Shown here in pieces: positions 34,721-42,793 of a DNA stretch of 64,000 nucleotides. A program made the translations under genes and the position numbers. The stretch's first letter is position 1; each line of letters begins with the position of its first letter. Source of the stretch: Neolewinella lacunae (GTDB lineage Bacteria > Bacteroidota > Bacteroidia > Chitinophagales > Saprospiraceae); assembly GCF_014349155.1 (NCBI RefSeq), contig NZ_JACSIT010000078.1, forward strand, positions 1-64,000, written 5' to 3'. The notes under the pieces are model-generated. The model ran no database searches. It saw only the letters and a list, made by a program, of their open reading frames with translations, and had not been told where the DNA came from.

Positions 34721-36112
34721 TTAGAAGCGGAGCACGACGGTTTCCCCGATGCCGCAACCTACTTCGATGCGGTCGCCTTCGTTGTGTCCCCGGCTGAAGG
34801 ACTCACTACGGATGGGCATGGAACCGCTGTAGTTGCTGATGCGCTTGTTGGCGTCGTCAGCCACTTCGGCGTCGATGCTTTTGGCCTGGCGGTACTTATC
34901 GATGGCAGCCAGTACGGCGAGGCGCTGCTGGTAAGAGTCTCCACAGCTGCTGCCCAGGCGGGCGTAGATGTCGCCGATCAGCATATAAGGCTTGCCCCAG
35001 TTGGGGTTGAGGGATGCGGCCTTGTTAGCGTTCTGGCGCGCCACGCCGTACTGCCGGAGTTTGCCAGACTGGATGGAGGCCATCTGGTAGTAGTACTGCG
35101 ATTTTTTCTCGTTGTCTTCGGCCGAGTCGATGGCTTCCTGGTAGCGGCGTACGGCACCGTCGAAGTCTTCTTCTTCCACCAACAGACTCGCGTCGTAGGC
35201 AGGGTTCAGGCGACGTCGCTCGGCCTCGTATTCGGCGGCTTTGACGGCGTACACCGCGTCGTACTGGGCCTGAACTTTCACCACGGCTTCGTCGGTCTCG
35301 GGGCAGCCCTGGGCCTTGAGTTTGGCCACAATGAATTTCAGCACCTCGAGGTCTTCCTTGTTTTCCTCAAACTTGGGCATGAGGGTTTCTTTGAAGTAGG
35401 CACAGTCAAAGATCTGGTCTTCGTACTCCAGTACGCTGGCCTCCAGGTTGGCACGCGCATCCTTATAGTATTGTGCGTACGTGCCGTTCTTCTCGATGTT
35501 GTGATCGGCAATAGCGATTCCTTTCTCGTAAAGGTCGCGCACGCGGGCATTGTCGATTTGTTCCGTCTTAAAGTAGTAGTTCAGCAACTGACCCAGTGGG
35601 GGCAGTACGATGTACTCCGTAGCGTTTCCGCCGGCGGCCATGGCCTGCTCCAGCGTCTTGAGCGCGTCCATGCTGTAACCGGTCAGGTAGAACTGGTCGT
35701 AGCCCTTGCGGCCCAACAGGTAAGCTTTGGCATCGGGGTAGCACTTCAGCTCTTCGTCGTAGAAGGCGAGGAGCTTGGCGTAGTGCTCGGCCTTTACCGC
35801 TTCATCGGTGGCTTTGGCGGCCAGGGCGCGGTAAAACATCCGTCCGTCGCGGTAGTGGAAAGGGCGCTGCCCGTCGGCCGCCGGAGCGATGTCGTAGGCG
35901 ATCTTCCAGTTTTTAAACGCGGTCTCGAACTCTTCGGCGGGCATTTCCGTGAAGTCCGTATAGTTCTTAACAAAGTTGCGGTACGCCACGTGGGCATTCT
36001 CGGCTTCTTCCTTCTTCGGGGAATTTACCCAGTTGTCGCACTGGGCAGGAAGCGTTGCTGCGGCGACGCAAAAGACCAGCACCAGGGCAATGGAGCGAAT
36101 GATGGTTTGCAT
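34721..36112 (-). CDS. Secreted TPR-repeat protein
   Basis: 463 residues. Signal peptide 1-23 (ends 'AATLPAQ'). The rest is alpha-helical with tetratricopeptide-type units ('AVRRYQEAIDSAEDNEKKSQ', 'YGVARQNANKAASLNPNWGK', 'YMLIGDIYARLGSSC'); many Tyr/Ala helices precede them. The C-terminal ~30 residues ('GDRIEVGCGIGETVVLRF') look like a beta end. It begins 6 bp after the outer-membrane barrel gene, so the two are surely one transcript. Likely a periplasmic partner of that barrel; function unknown. Confidence 0.8.
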   Translation of the reverse strand: MQTIIRSIALVLVFCVAAATLPAQCDNWVNSPKKEEAENAHVAYRNFVKNYTDFTEMPAEEFETAFKNWKIAYDIAPAADGQRPFHYRDGRMFYRALAAKATDEAVKAEHYAKLLAFYDEELKCYPDAKAYLLGRKGYDQFYLTGYSMDALKTLEQAMAAGGNATEYIVLPPLGQLLNYYFKTEQIDNARVRDLYEKGIAIADHNIEKNGTYAQYYKDARANLEASVLEYEDQIFDCAYFKETLMPKFEENKEDLEVLKFIVAKLKAQGCPETDEAVVKVQAQYDAVYAVKAAEYEAERRRLNPAYDASLLVEEEDFDGAVRRYQEAIDSAEDNEKKSQYYYQMASIQSGKLRQYGVARQNANKAASLNPNWGKPYMLIGDIYARLGSSCGDSYQQRLAVLAAIDKYRQAKSIDAEVADDANKRISNYSGSMPIRSESFSRGHNEGDRIEVGCGIGETVVLRF

Positions 36113-36118
36113 GTTGGT

Positions 36119-37498
36119 TTAATTGAGTTTACGTTTGAAGAACCACGAGTTGTCGTTGAGGGAAAAACCCGCGGTGAATTGAACATAGTTTTCGTCAAGG
36201 ATATCCGGAACCCCAAACTTACCAATTTCTACGGCAAGATCAAGGAAAGAAACCTGTTGGCGGGGTAAACGGAGCGGAAACCCGGCTCCCAGCGTCACGG
36301 CATTGCGCCGTGCCTGTACCCCATCTACCAGCCGTCCATCCCCTTCCAGGCGCAGTCCGGCCCGGTAACGGACCCTTTTCCAGGCCTGGTTGTAGGATCC
36401 CGCGTCGGGGATGTATTGCAGGCCAAAAGCAAAGCGGTTGGCGTCGGCCAACACATCCGGCTGGGCGTCATTGCGGTAATTGCCAAAAAGACGGCGGCCG
36501 TATTCCACCCCAACGAAGAGGCGGTTGATGTCCTCAAAGGCAATACCCGCTGAATAGGAGGCGGGCAAACTGAGGGTGCCGCGCTGCCCCGCTTCCGAGC
36601 GCAGGGTATCGGAGACAAAGAGTTGACCATTGGGGCTGAAACGGCGGAACAGAAAGCTGGACTCCGTGCGGATGTCGCGACCAATCTGACCGTTGAGCCC
36701 GAAGATGACCCGCTTGCCGGTGGGTATTTTTTCCCCTTCCTCGTTGGGTTTGGTGAAGTTGTGAACGTACTGCAATCCGTAGCCTACGTTGAAGCCATTA
36801 ATGGAGTACTCTTCCAGAAATTCCGTCGCCAGGGACTCCGTAATATCGTCAAAAGACACGATGCGGCTGTTCGTGATTTTTCCGAAGTTGTAATTCGCAT
36901 TTAATCCCAGCGAAAGGGCGCGGTAGCGGAAAGCCGTAGACCAGGTAAAGCGGTAGGCCCCACCATTACCCTTCAAAATGTTGGAGGTAGCACCAAAGTC
37001 GGGGTCCGTATCCCCCACCAGCAGGTCGTAGCCTACCTGCGTGGTTGGGGCCAGGGAAAAGGCCATCCCGGCGTTCCAGGTGTTCTGGATCCGGTCGAGG
37101 CTGAGGTTGATGGGGTTGCGCAAGGGGAAGCCGAGGGCGAGGTAATTGAGGTTGCCCTGCCAGGTATTGGCCGTAGTGGTGCGGTCGCTCAAAGCAGCAT
37201 TACGGGCGTAAATGCCCACCTCAAAACTGGTCGTTTGCAAACTGGCGAGGCTGGCGGGGTTCTGGATGTTCAGGTGCCAGGGGTTTTGGTAGGTGGTTTC
37301 CAGCGCACCCATGCCGGCTGCGGCGGCGTGGATTTGATCGAGGGGATTGCCGAGGCCAAAGCGGCTCAGTGGACTGTTCAACTTCGGCTGAATGTCAACG
37401 AAGTCTGAGGCCAGGTTTTGGGCCTTCAGGGCAGCTCCCACTCCGAGTAGCAGCAGGAACAACGCGAGCAGACTTGGTTTACAATTCGTTTTCAACAT
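36119..37498 (-). CDS. Outer-membrane beta-barrel protein
   Basis: 459 residues from the ATG at 37498. Signal peptide MLKTNCKPSLLALFLLLLGV up to 'LKAQ'. The mature part starts 'NSPLSRFGLGNPLDQIHAAA', a hallmark of FadL/OmpP1-like barrels that open with an 'SRFGLG' block in Bacteroidota, followed by alternating amphipathic strands ('RALSLGLNANYNFGKI', 'VRYRAGLRLEGDGRLV') and ends 'FSLNDNSWFFKRKLN', an aromatic last strand. Overlaps the end of coaX by 20 bp, so it is coupled to it. Probable transport or assembly role; substrate unknown. Confidence 0.8.
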   Translation of the reverse strand: MLKTNCKPSLLALFLLLLGVGAALKAQNLASDFVDIQPKLNSPLSRFGLGNPLDQIHAAAAGMGALETTYQNPWHLNIQNPASLASLQTTSFEVGIYARNAALSDRTTTANTWQGNLNYLALGFPLRNPINLSLDRIQNTWNAGMAFSLAPTTQVGYDLLVGDTDPDFGATSNILKGNGGAYRFTWSTAFRYRALSLGLNANYNFGKITNSRIVSFDDITESLATEFLEEYSINGFNVGYGLQYVHNFTKPNEEGEKIPTGKRVIFGLNGQIGRDIRTESSFLFRRFSPNGQLFVSDTLRSEAGQRGTLSLPASYSAGIAFEDINRLFVGVEYGRRLFGNYRNDAQPDVLADANRFAFGLQYIPDAGSYNQAWKRVRYRAGLRLEGDGRLVDGVQARRNAVTLGAGFPLRLPRQQVSFLDLAVEIGKFGVPDILDENYVQFTAGFSLNDNSWFFKRKLN

Positions 37499-38243
37499 AA
37501 TAAGACAGTATTTGATGGAGGCCGAACAAGACCAGGTTGGGGTGAAGGGAACAGGGAATGGATAATTGGCCGGCCAGCCATTCGGCGTCGCCTCCGGTGA
37601 GCAGGAGTTCGAGCCCGGGGAAGTCTTCCACCAGGCGGTGAAACATTCCTTCCGTCTCGTACACCAGTCCCATTTGCCCACCGTGCTGCAGTGCTTCTAC
37701 CGTACTGCGCCCTACGGCATCCGGGAGTTCCGGAGCGGATTCCACCAGGGGCAGGCGCGCCGTGAACTCGTGCATTGCCCGCAGGCGCATGCGCAGGCCC
37801 GGGCCGATGTTACCGCCCAGGTGGACGCCGGCGGCAGTGACCAGATCATAAGTCACGCAGGTGCCCGCGTCGACAATCAGTTTGGGCGCGGCCGCAGGTG
37901 CGGTGGAAGGTGAAAGAGCCAGGCTTCCCGCCACCACCGCAATACGATCCTGGCCCAGTGTTGAGCGCGTAGCGTATTCCGTTGCGAAGGGCAGAGGCAG
38001 CGCCGGACTGAGTGCCAAAACGAGACAATCGTCTTTTTCCCATTTATCTATCCACTGGGATGGAGGCACGTTTGCCACCGTGGAATAGATGATTTTTTTC
38101 ACCCCATGGTTGGTTACCATCCGGTCGGCCACCTCCCACTCAGTGTGGGTAAAGCGTTGGACCGGCCCGATCATGGCCTCGCCCCGGAACACGGCCGCTT
38201 TCGCTCCGGAATTTCCGATGTCAATGGCGAGGTGGCTGAACAT
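37479..38243 (-). CDS. coaX: Type III pantothenate kinase
   Basis: 254 residues from the ATG at 38243; an ATG at 38258 is also possible. It phosphorylates pantothenate in the first step of coenzyme A synthesis, using an ASKHA fold. Seen: phosphate-1 loop 'LAIDIGNSGAKAAVF', 'GQDRIAVVAG' (conserved G.DR), 'LIVDAGTCVTYDLV' (phosphate-2) and 'GGNIGPGLRMRLRAMHEFTA'. The loop just before LIVDAGT carries the residues APAAAP encoded by an exact 18-bp repeat (about residues 115-120). It is followed by the barrel and TPR genes and preceded by purH. Confidence 0.94.
   Translation of the reverse strand: MFSHLAIDIGNSGAKAAVFRGEAMIGPVQRFTHTEWEVADRMVTNHGVKKIIYSTVANVPPSQWIDKWEKDDCLVLALSPALPLPFATEYATRSTLGQDRIAVVAGSLALSPSTAPAAAPKLIVDAGTCVTYDLVTAAGVHLGGNIGPGLRMRLRAMHEFTARLPLVESAPELPDAVGRSTVEALQHGGQMGLVYETEGMFHRLVEDFPGLELLLTGGDAEWLAGQLSIPCSLHPNLVLFGLHQILSYYVENEL
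37884..37901 (-). repeat. 18-bp dispersed repeat, exact copy inside coaX
   Basis: Encodes APAAAP directly before the 'LIVDAGTC' strand of CoaX, in the same phase as in the acylase gene. Confidence 0.9.
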
Positions 38244-38326
38244 GGTCTTGGTAGCCATCAATTAGAGTCGCAGGTAAGACGCTAAGCCGGGGGCCAGCGG
38301 TTCTTAAGCACGCGTTAAAATTTGGA

Positions 38327-39853
38327 TTAATGTTTAAAATGCCGAACGCCCGTGGTGACCATGGCCATCCCGCGGGCATTACATGCGGCGATGGAGTCTT
38401 CGTCCCGAATGGAGCCTCCTGGCTGTACAACTGCCGTTACGCCCGCCTCGTGGGCCAGCTCAATACAGTCGCTGAATGGGAAAAAGGCATCGGAAGCCAT
38501 CACGGAGCCCGCCGTGGCGAACCCAAAGGCTTTGGCCTTTACAATGGCCTGCTTGAGGGCGTCCACCCGGCTGGTTTGCCCGCAGCCCATGGCAATCATC
38601 TGGTTGTCTTTGACCAGTGCGATGGTGTTCGACTTGAGGTGCTTGGCACACTTGTTGGCAAAGACCAGGTCGGCCACCTCTTCGGCCGTCGGGCTGCGCT
38701 CCGTAACGGTGGTGAAGTCCGCAGGCGTTTCCGTACTGAAGTCCGTATCCTGGGCCACGTAACCATTTAATAAGGTCTTCACGCTCCTGCTCTGCTGGGT
38801 GAGGTGGTGGTACTGCAACAATACCCTACCCTTCTTTTTGCTGAGCAGTTCCAGTGCCGAATCGGTAAAATCGGGTGCCAGGAGTACTTCGTAAAAGAGT
38901 TTATCAATTTCCTGGGCCGTGCTGAGCTCTACCTGGCGATTGGTAATCAAAATTCCTCCGAAGGCAGAGACGGTATCGGCAGCAAGCGCAGCTTTCCACG
39001 CTTCCAACTGCGTGGGCCGTACCGCTACACCACAGGCATTGGTGTGCTTAAGGATGACAAAGGCGGGTTTGCCGTCCTTAAACTCTCCCATAATGCCCAC
39101 CGCTGCGTCAATGTCTACCAGGTTATTGTAGCTCAGCTCTTTGCCATTCAGTTTGGTGAACATACCCTCGAGCCGACCGTAGAAAGAGGCTTTCTGGTGA
39201 GGGTTTTCCCCGTAGCGCAGTTCCGTAGCCCGGGTTTCGCTGAGTTTGAGTGCGTCCATGCCCCCGTCTTCGTTAAAGTAGCTGAAAATCGCCGTGTCGT
39301 AGTGGCTGCTGACGGCAAAGGCGCGCCTTGCCAGATCCCGTCGGTCCTCCAGGGTGGTAACCCCGTCGTTGGTGTCAAGGATTTTCTGGAGCGTGGCGTA
39401 GTCGTCGCGGCTGGGGACGATGACGACGTCGCGGTAGTTTTTCGCGGCGGCGCGGATCAGGGCAATCCCTCCGATGTCGATTTTTTCAATGATCAGTTCC
39501 TCTTCCTCCGTATTGGCCACCGTCTCTTCAAAGGGGTAGAGATCCACGATAACGAGGTCGATTTCGGGAATCTCGTACTGGTTGAGCTGGCCGAGGTGGT
39601 CGGGCTCCCGGCGGGCCAGGATGCCGCCGTGGACTTTGGGGTGCAGCGTTTTTACACGACCGTCCAGAATAGAAGGGTAACCCGTAAGTTCTTCGACGGG
39701 GATCACCTCAATGCCCCGCTCGCGGATGAAGGTTTCGGTGCCTCCCGTACTGTAAAGGGTTGCCCCCAAACGGTGTAGCGCGTCAATGATGGGTCCTAGG
39801 CCATCCTTGTGGTACACGGACACTATTGCCGATTTGATTTTCCTCTCGGTCAT
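38327..39853 (-). CDS. purH: Bifunctional AICAR formyltransferase/IMP cyclohydrolase
   Basis: 508 residues from the ATG at 39853 (MTERKIKSAIVSVYHKDGLG). It catalyses the last two steps of IMP synthesis. Seen: MGS-like cyclohydrolase domain 1-195 ('LYSTGGTETFIRERGIEV', 'GRVKTLHPKVHGGILARR', 'NLYPF'-equivalent 'DLYPFEETV') and the transformylase domain with 'LRYGENPHQKASFY', 'KHTNACGVA' (catalytic Lys-His), 'VSAFGGILITN' and 'ASDAFFPFSDCIELA'. Length is normal. A TATCTTTG box lies 24 bp before the ATG. Confidence 0.97.
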   Translation of the reverse strand: MTERKIKSAIVSVYHKDGLGPIIDALHRLGATLYSTGGTETFIRERGIEVIPVEELTGYPSILDGRVKTLHPKVHGGILARREPDHLGQLNQYEIPEIDLVIVDLYPFEETVANTEEEELIIEKIDIGGIALIRAAAKNYRDVVIVPSRDDYATLQKILDTNDGVTTLEDRRDLARRAFAVSSHYDTAIFSYFNEDGGMDALKLSETRATELRYGENPHQKASFYGRLEGMFTKLNGKELSYNNLVDIDAAVGIMGEFKDGKPAFVILKHTNACGVAVRPTQLEAWKAALAADTVSAFGGILITNRQVELSTAQEIDKLFYEVLLAPDFTDSALELLSKKKGRVLLQYHHLTQQSRSVKTLLNGYVAQDTDFSTETPADFTTVTERSPTAEEVADLVFANKCAKHLKSNTIALVKDNQMIAMGCGQTSRVDALKQAIVKAKAFGFATAGSVMASDAFFPFSDCIELAHEAGVTAVVQPGGSIRDEDSIAACNARGMAMVTTGVRHFKH

Positions 39854-39876
39854 GCTTGCCTGGGGTTTTGCGGGCA

Positions 39877-39884
39877 CAAAGATA
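39877..39884 (-). promoter_or_regulatory. Predicted -7 box TATCTTTG for purH
   Basis: Perfect TAnnTTTG, 23 bp before the ATG; no clear -33 element. Confidence 0.45.
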
Positions 39885-39936
39885 GACATTGACACTTTCC
39901 CGGCGGTAGTTGATTGTTGGGAAGCATTGCTCACGC

Positions 39937-40845
39937 TCAGGCAACGCCCAGCACCCAACCTTCGTGGTCGAGTACCGACTGTCTTTCGTTTTCGCAAAGG
40001 TCAGTGGGTCCCGCCAGCCAGTGCGCCAGGGTTTGGGCGGCTTGCTGCCCCCGCAACCAGGCCAGGTAAGTAAGCACCTGCTCCCGGTCGGCAATCTCAT
40101 CCCTGCGGGGGCGGGGCAACAAACTGGGGTAAATCTCCGCGTGTAAAACTAAGCCTCCCCGCTCCGGAAGGTGGCGGGTAAAAGCCGTAGTAAACGGCCA
40201 CACCTGGCTCACCGCCCGCAGGTCCGCATCAGTAAAAGCCAGGTCCAGAAGCCGGCGAATACCCAGCAAACTTTGCCCTCCTACACTACCGGCGTAGGCC
40301 AGCTTCCAGGGCGCTTGCATGCCCGGGCTGCGCCGTTCTACGCGCCGACGTTCAGGCAGGGCAATGCCGCCGGAAACCTGAACGGGGTACTCGAAATCTT
40401 TTTTCATTTTCAGAAAAGCACTGGCGCTGGCGGCGGGAGTTCCCCAGAATGGACCCGCCGCGGCCCCAATCCGGCGGTTGAGTGCGGCCCCCACGGCAAA
40501 GCGGTTGTTTTGGTTGTCAGGCCCATCCTCTACCCTGGCGGCAATCTCCCGCCACACGGCCAACCACGCCGGCGTGTCAACGAGGCCGAGGGCGGAGGCC
40601 AGACCTTCGGGGTACCCAAAGGCAAAATCCCAACCCACCAGTATTCTTTGGCCTTCCCCAACGAGTACCCGCAGACGGCCCGCCAAATAATCCGTCGTAG
40701 CGGCCCGGGTTGGGAAGTAGTGTAGCTGGACAGCCCCCGTTGCGGCCCCTTCGGCGAGCCATATGGCGTTGGCCGTTGGCCGGGCCGGACTGGGCACCGC
40801 TCGTGCACTCCAATCAATAACCACAAAATAATCGAAGGGAGCCAA
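39937..40845 (-). CDS. Conserved hypothetical protein, RNase H-fold-like (DUF429-like?)
   Basis: 302 residues starting at TTG 40845; there is no ATG in the opening segment. Seen: 'FDYFVVIDWSARAVPSP' and 'QRILVGWDFAFGYPEGLA', two strands each carrying an Asp, which resembles the DUF429/RNase H-like layout; later 'ALNRRIGAAAGPFWGTP' and 'VLHAEIYPSLLPRPRRDEIA'. I cannot name a function. It begins 21 bp after the ABC-F stop, so it is likely the second gene of that transcript. Could be a nuclease-like or a cofactor-related enzyme; low certainty. Confidence 0.65.
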   Translation of the reverse strand: MAPFDYFVVIDWSARAVPSPARPTANAIWLAEGAATGAVQLHYFPTRAATTDYLAGRLRVLVGEGQRILVGWDFAFGYPEGLASALGLVDTPAWLAVWREIAARVEDGPDNQNNRFAVGAALNRRIGAAAGPFWGTPAASASAFLKMKKDFEYPVQVSGGIALPERRRVERRSPGMQAPWKLAYAGSVGGQSLLGIRRLLDLAFTDADLRAVSQVWPFTTAFTRHLPERGGLVLHAEIYPSLLPRPRRDEIADREQVLTYLAWLRGQQAAQTLAHWLAGPTDLCENERQSVLDHEGWVLGVA

Positions 40846-40866
40846 GCAAGATTTTATTGTACCGCT

Positions 40867-42498
40867 TTAAACCGCTGCTCCGTACAGGGCCAGTTTACGG
40901 GCCTCAATGTCTTTTGAGGTCAGGTAATCATCGTAGTTCAACAGGCTATCAATCATTCCTCCGGGCGCAATCTCGATGATGCGGTTGGTGGAGGTTTCCA
41001 CGAGTTTGTGGTCGTGACTGCTCAGAATGAAGTTGCCTTTGAATTCTACCAAAGCGTTGTTCAGTGCGGTAATGGCCTCCAGATCCAGGTGGTTGGTGGG
41101 CTCATCCAGCAACAGAAAATTGGGGGAGTTGAGCATCATTTTACTCAACATACAACGCACTTTTTCGCCACCGGAAAGCACGCTGGAATCTTTGTGCACT
41201 TCCTCCCCGGTGAAGAGCATCCGCCCCAGGAAGCCCCGGATAAACTGCTCGTCTTTGTTGATGGAATACTGCCGCAGCCATTCCACCAGGTCAAGACCGT
41301 TGCTCTTTTGGAAGTACTCCGCGTTTTCGTTGGGCAGGTGCTGGGTAGTGATGGTTTGGCCCCACTCAATGGTGCCCGAGTCAGCGGGCAGCAAGCCGGC
41401 GAGGATTTCGTAAAATGCGGTCAGGGCCGTCGCTTCCTGGGCCAGCAGCGCAATCTTTTCCCCACCGTTGACGGTAAAGGAAATGTTGCTGAAGAGCAGA
41501 GTGCCATCGGGCGATTTTTTGCTCAGGTTGCTTACCTTCAGAATCTGGTCTCCGGGTTCCCGCTCGGGCTGGAAGGCAATGAAGGGGTACTTGCGGGAGC
41601 TGGGCTTGATCTCTTCGATGTTGAGCTTTTCCAGGGCTTTCTTGCGGCTGGTAGCCTGTTTGGACTTGGAGGCGTTGGCGGAAAAGCGCTGGATGAATTC
41701 CATCATCTCTGCCCGCTTTTGCTCCATTTTCTTGTTTTTGTTGGCCTGTTGGATGAGGGCCAACTGGCTGGACTCGTACCAGAAACTGTAGTTGCCGGTA
41801 TAGATGTGGGCCTGCTGCCGGTCAATATCCACGATGTGGGTACAGACCATGTCCAGGAAGTAGCGGTCGTGGCTGACGATGATGATGGTATTGGGGAAGT
41901 CGGCCAAAAAGTCGGCTAACCAGTGAACGGTGGGCGCATCCAGGTCGTTGGTCGGCTCATCCAGCAGCAGAATATCGGGGTTACCGAAGAGGGCCTGGGC
42001 CAGCAAGACTTTCACCTTTTCCGGCCCGCTCAATTCAGCCATGGCCTTGTAGTGCAGGTCCTCCTGGATGCCCATGTTAGAGAGCAATTCGGCGGCGTCG
42101 GAGTCGGCCGTCCAGCCGCCCATTTCGCCGTACTGGTTTTCCAGGTCGGCGGCGCGCATACCGTCGGCATCCGTCGCATCGGGGTTGGAGTAGATGGCGT
42201 TCTTTTCCTGCTCGATGGCGTAGAGCCGCTCGTAGCCCATCTTCACCGTGTCCAGTACGGTATGCTCCTCAAAGCCAAAGTGGTTTTGGCTCAACACCGC
42301 CATCCGGTTGCCGGGCTCCAGGCTGACGCTGCCCCGGGTAGGGTCCAGATCGCCGGAAATGACTTTGAGGAAAGTGGATTTGCCGGCACCGTTGGCACCA
42401 ATGATGCCGTAGCAATTTCCGTGGGTAAAGCGCAGATTGACCTCATTGAAGAGGATCCGCTTACCAAACTGTACCGTTAAATCATTTACCGTCAACAT
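40867..42498 (-). CDS. ABC-F family ATPase (YbiT-like)
   Basis: 543 residues, two ABC domains and no membrane segments, hence a ribosome-associated ABC-F protein. NBD1: Walker A 'GIIGANGAGKSTFLKV', signature 'ELSGPEKVKVLLAQAL' (SGPEK instead of SGGE), Walker B 'ILLLDEPTNDLD'. Linker about 250-315 basic ('NASKSKQATSRKKALEKL'). NBD2: signature 'VLSGGEKVRCMLSKMM' and Walker B 'FLLLDEPTNHLDLEA' intact, but the Walker A position reads 'IALLAQEATALTAFYEI' with no GK[ST]. My recollection is that relatives in Bacteroidota also have a weak NBD2 P-loop. A TAATTTTG box lies at 42522-42529. Confidence 0.9.
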   Translation of the reverse strand: MLTVNDLTVQFGKRILFNEVNLRFTHGNCYGIIGANGAGKSTFLKVISGDLDPTRGSVSLEPGNRMAVLSQNHFGFEEHTVLDTVKMGYERLYAIEQEKNAIYSNPDATDADGMRAADLENQYGEMGGWTADSDAAELLSNMGIQEDLHYKAMAELSGPEKVKVLLAQALFGNPDILLLDEPTNDLDAPTVHWLADFLADFPNTIIIVSHDRYFLDMVCTHIVDIDRQQAHIYTGNYSFWYESSQLALIQQANKNKKMEQKRAEMMEFIQRFSANASKSKQATSRKKALEKLNIEEIKPSSRKYPFIAFQPEREPGDQILKVSNLSKKSPDGTLLFSNISFTVNGGEKIALLAQEATALTAFYEILAGLLPADSGTIEWGQTITTQHLPNENAEYFQKSNGLDLVEWLRQYSINKDEQFIRGFLGRMLFTGEEVHKDSSVLSGGEKVRCMLSKMMLNSPNFLLLDEPTNHLDLEAITALNNALVEFKGNFILSSHDHKLVETSTNRIIEIAPGGMIDSLLNYDDYLTSKDIEARKLALYGAAV

Positions 42499-42521
42499 GC
42501 TGCGAGGGGGTTAAGAGCGCG

Positions 42522-42529
42522 CAAAATTA
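42522..42529 (-). promoter_or_regulatory. Predicted -7 box TAATTTTG for the ABC-F gene
   Basis: Perfect TAnnTTTG, 23 bp before the ATG. Confidence 0.4.
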
Positions 42530-42578
42530 GGCATTTTTTCCCTAACCCGCTGCAGCCGGGGCGGCCAAAGCAGCAATA

Positions 42579-42596
42579 AGGCGCGGCCGCAGGTGC
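42579..42596 (-). repeat. 18-bp dispersed repeat, 17/18 copy
   Basis: Forms an inverted pair with 42706-42722, enclosing a 143-bp gene-free segment (42580-42722) that contains a C/G-tract dyad CCCCCC-GAT-GGGGGG near 42606-42621. Confidence 0.85.
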
Positions 42597-42705
42597 TCCC
42601 CCCCGCCCCCCCGATGGGGGGAGTCAGGACAAGGAGCGAGGGACGGGAAGCCGGGAGACGGACGCGATCATCCTCCCAGGCTTCCCTTGCTTCTTCCCCA
42701 ACCTT

Positions 42706-42723
42706 GCACCTGCGACCGCGCCA
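42706..42723 (+). repeat. 18-bp dispersed repeat, 16/18 copy (central G to A)
   Basis: GCACCTGCGACCGCGCC. Directly abuts the U-tract of the terminator for the SprB-repeat gene. Confidence 0.8.
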
Positions 42724-42765
42724 AAAAAATGTCGCCCCGCCAGAAGAAAATCCGACGGGGCGACA
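42723..42765 (-). terminator. Terminator of the SprB-repeat protein gene
   Basis: TGTCGCCCCG/CGGGGCGACA (42730-42739 with 42756-42765), then TTTTTTT on the minus strand, 29 bp past the stop. Confidence 0.92.
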
Positions 42766-42793
42766 CCCTAAAAGGTCCTGCGCATCAGGCCGG

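Noticed and set aside
37498-37681. Longer start for the outer-membrane barrel gene
   Set aside because: Would overlap coaX by 200 bp and lose the signal peptide seen from the ATG at 37498.
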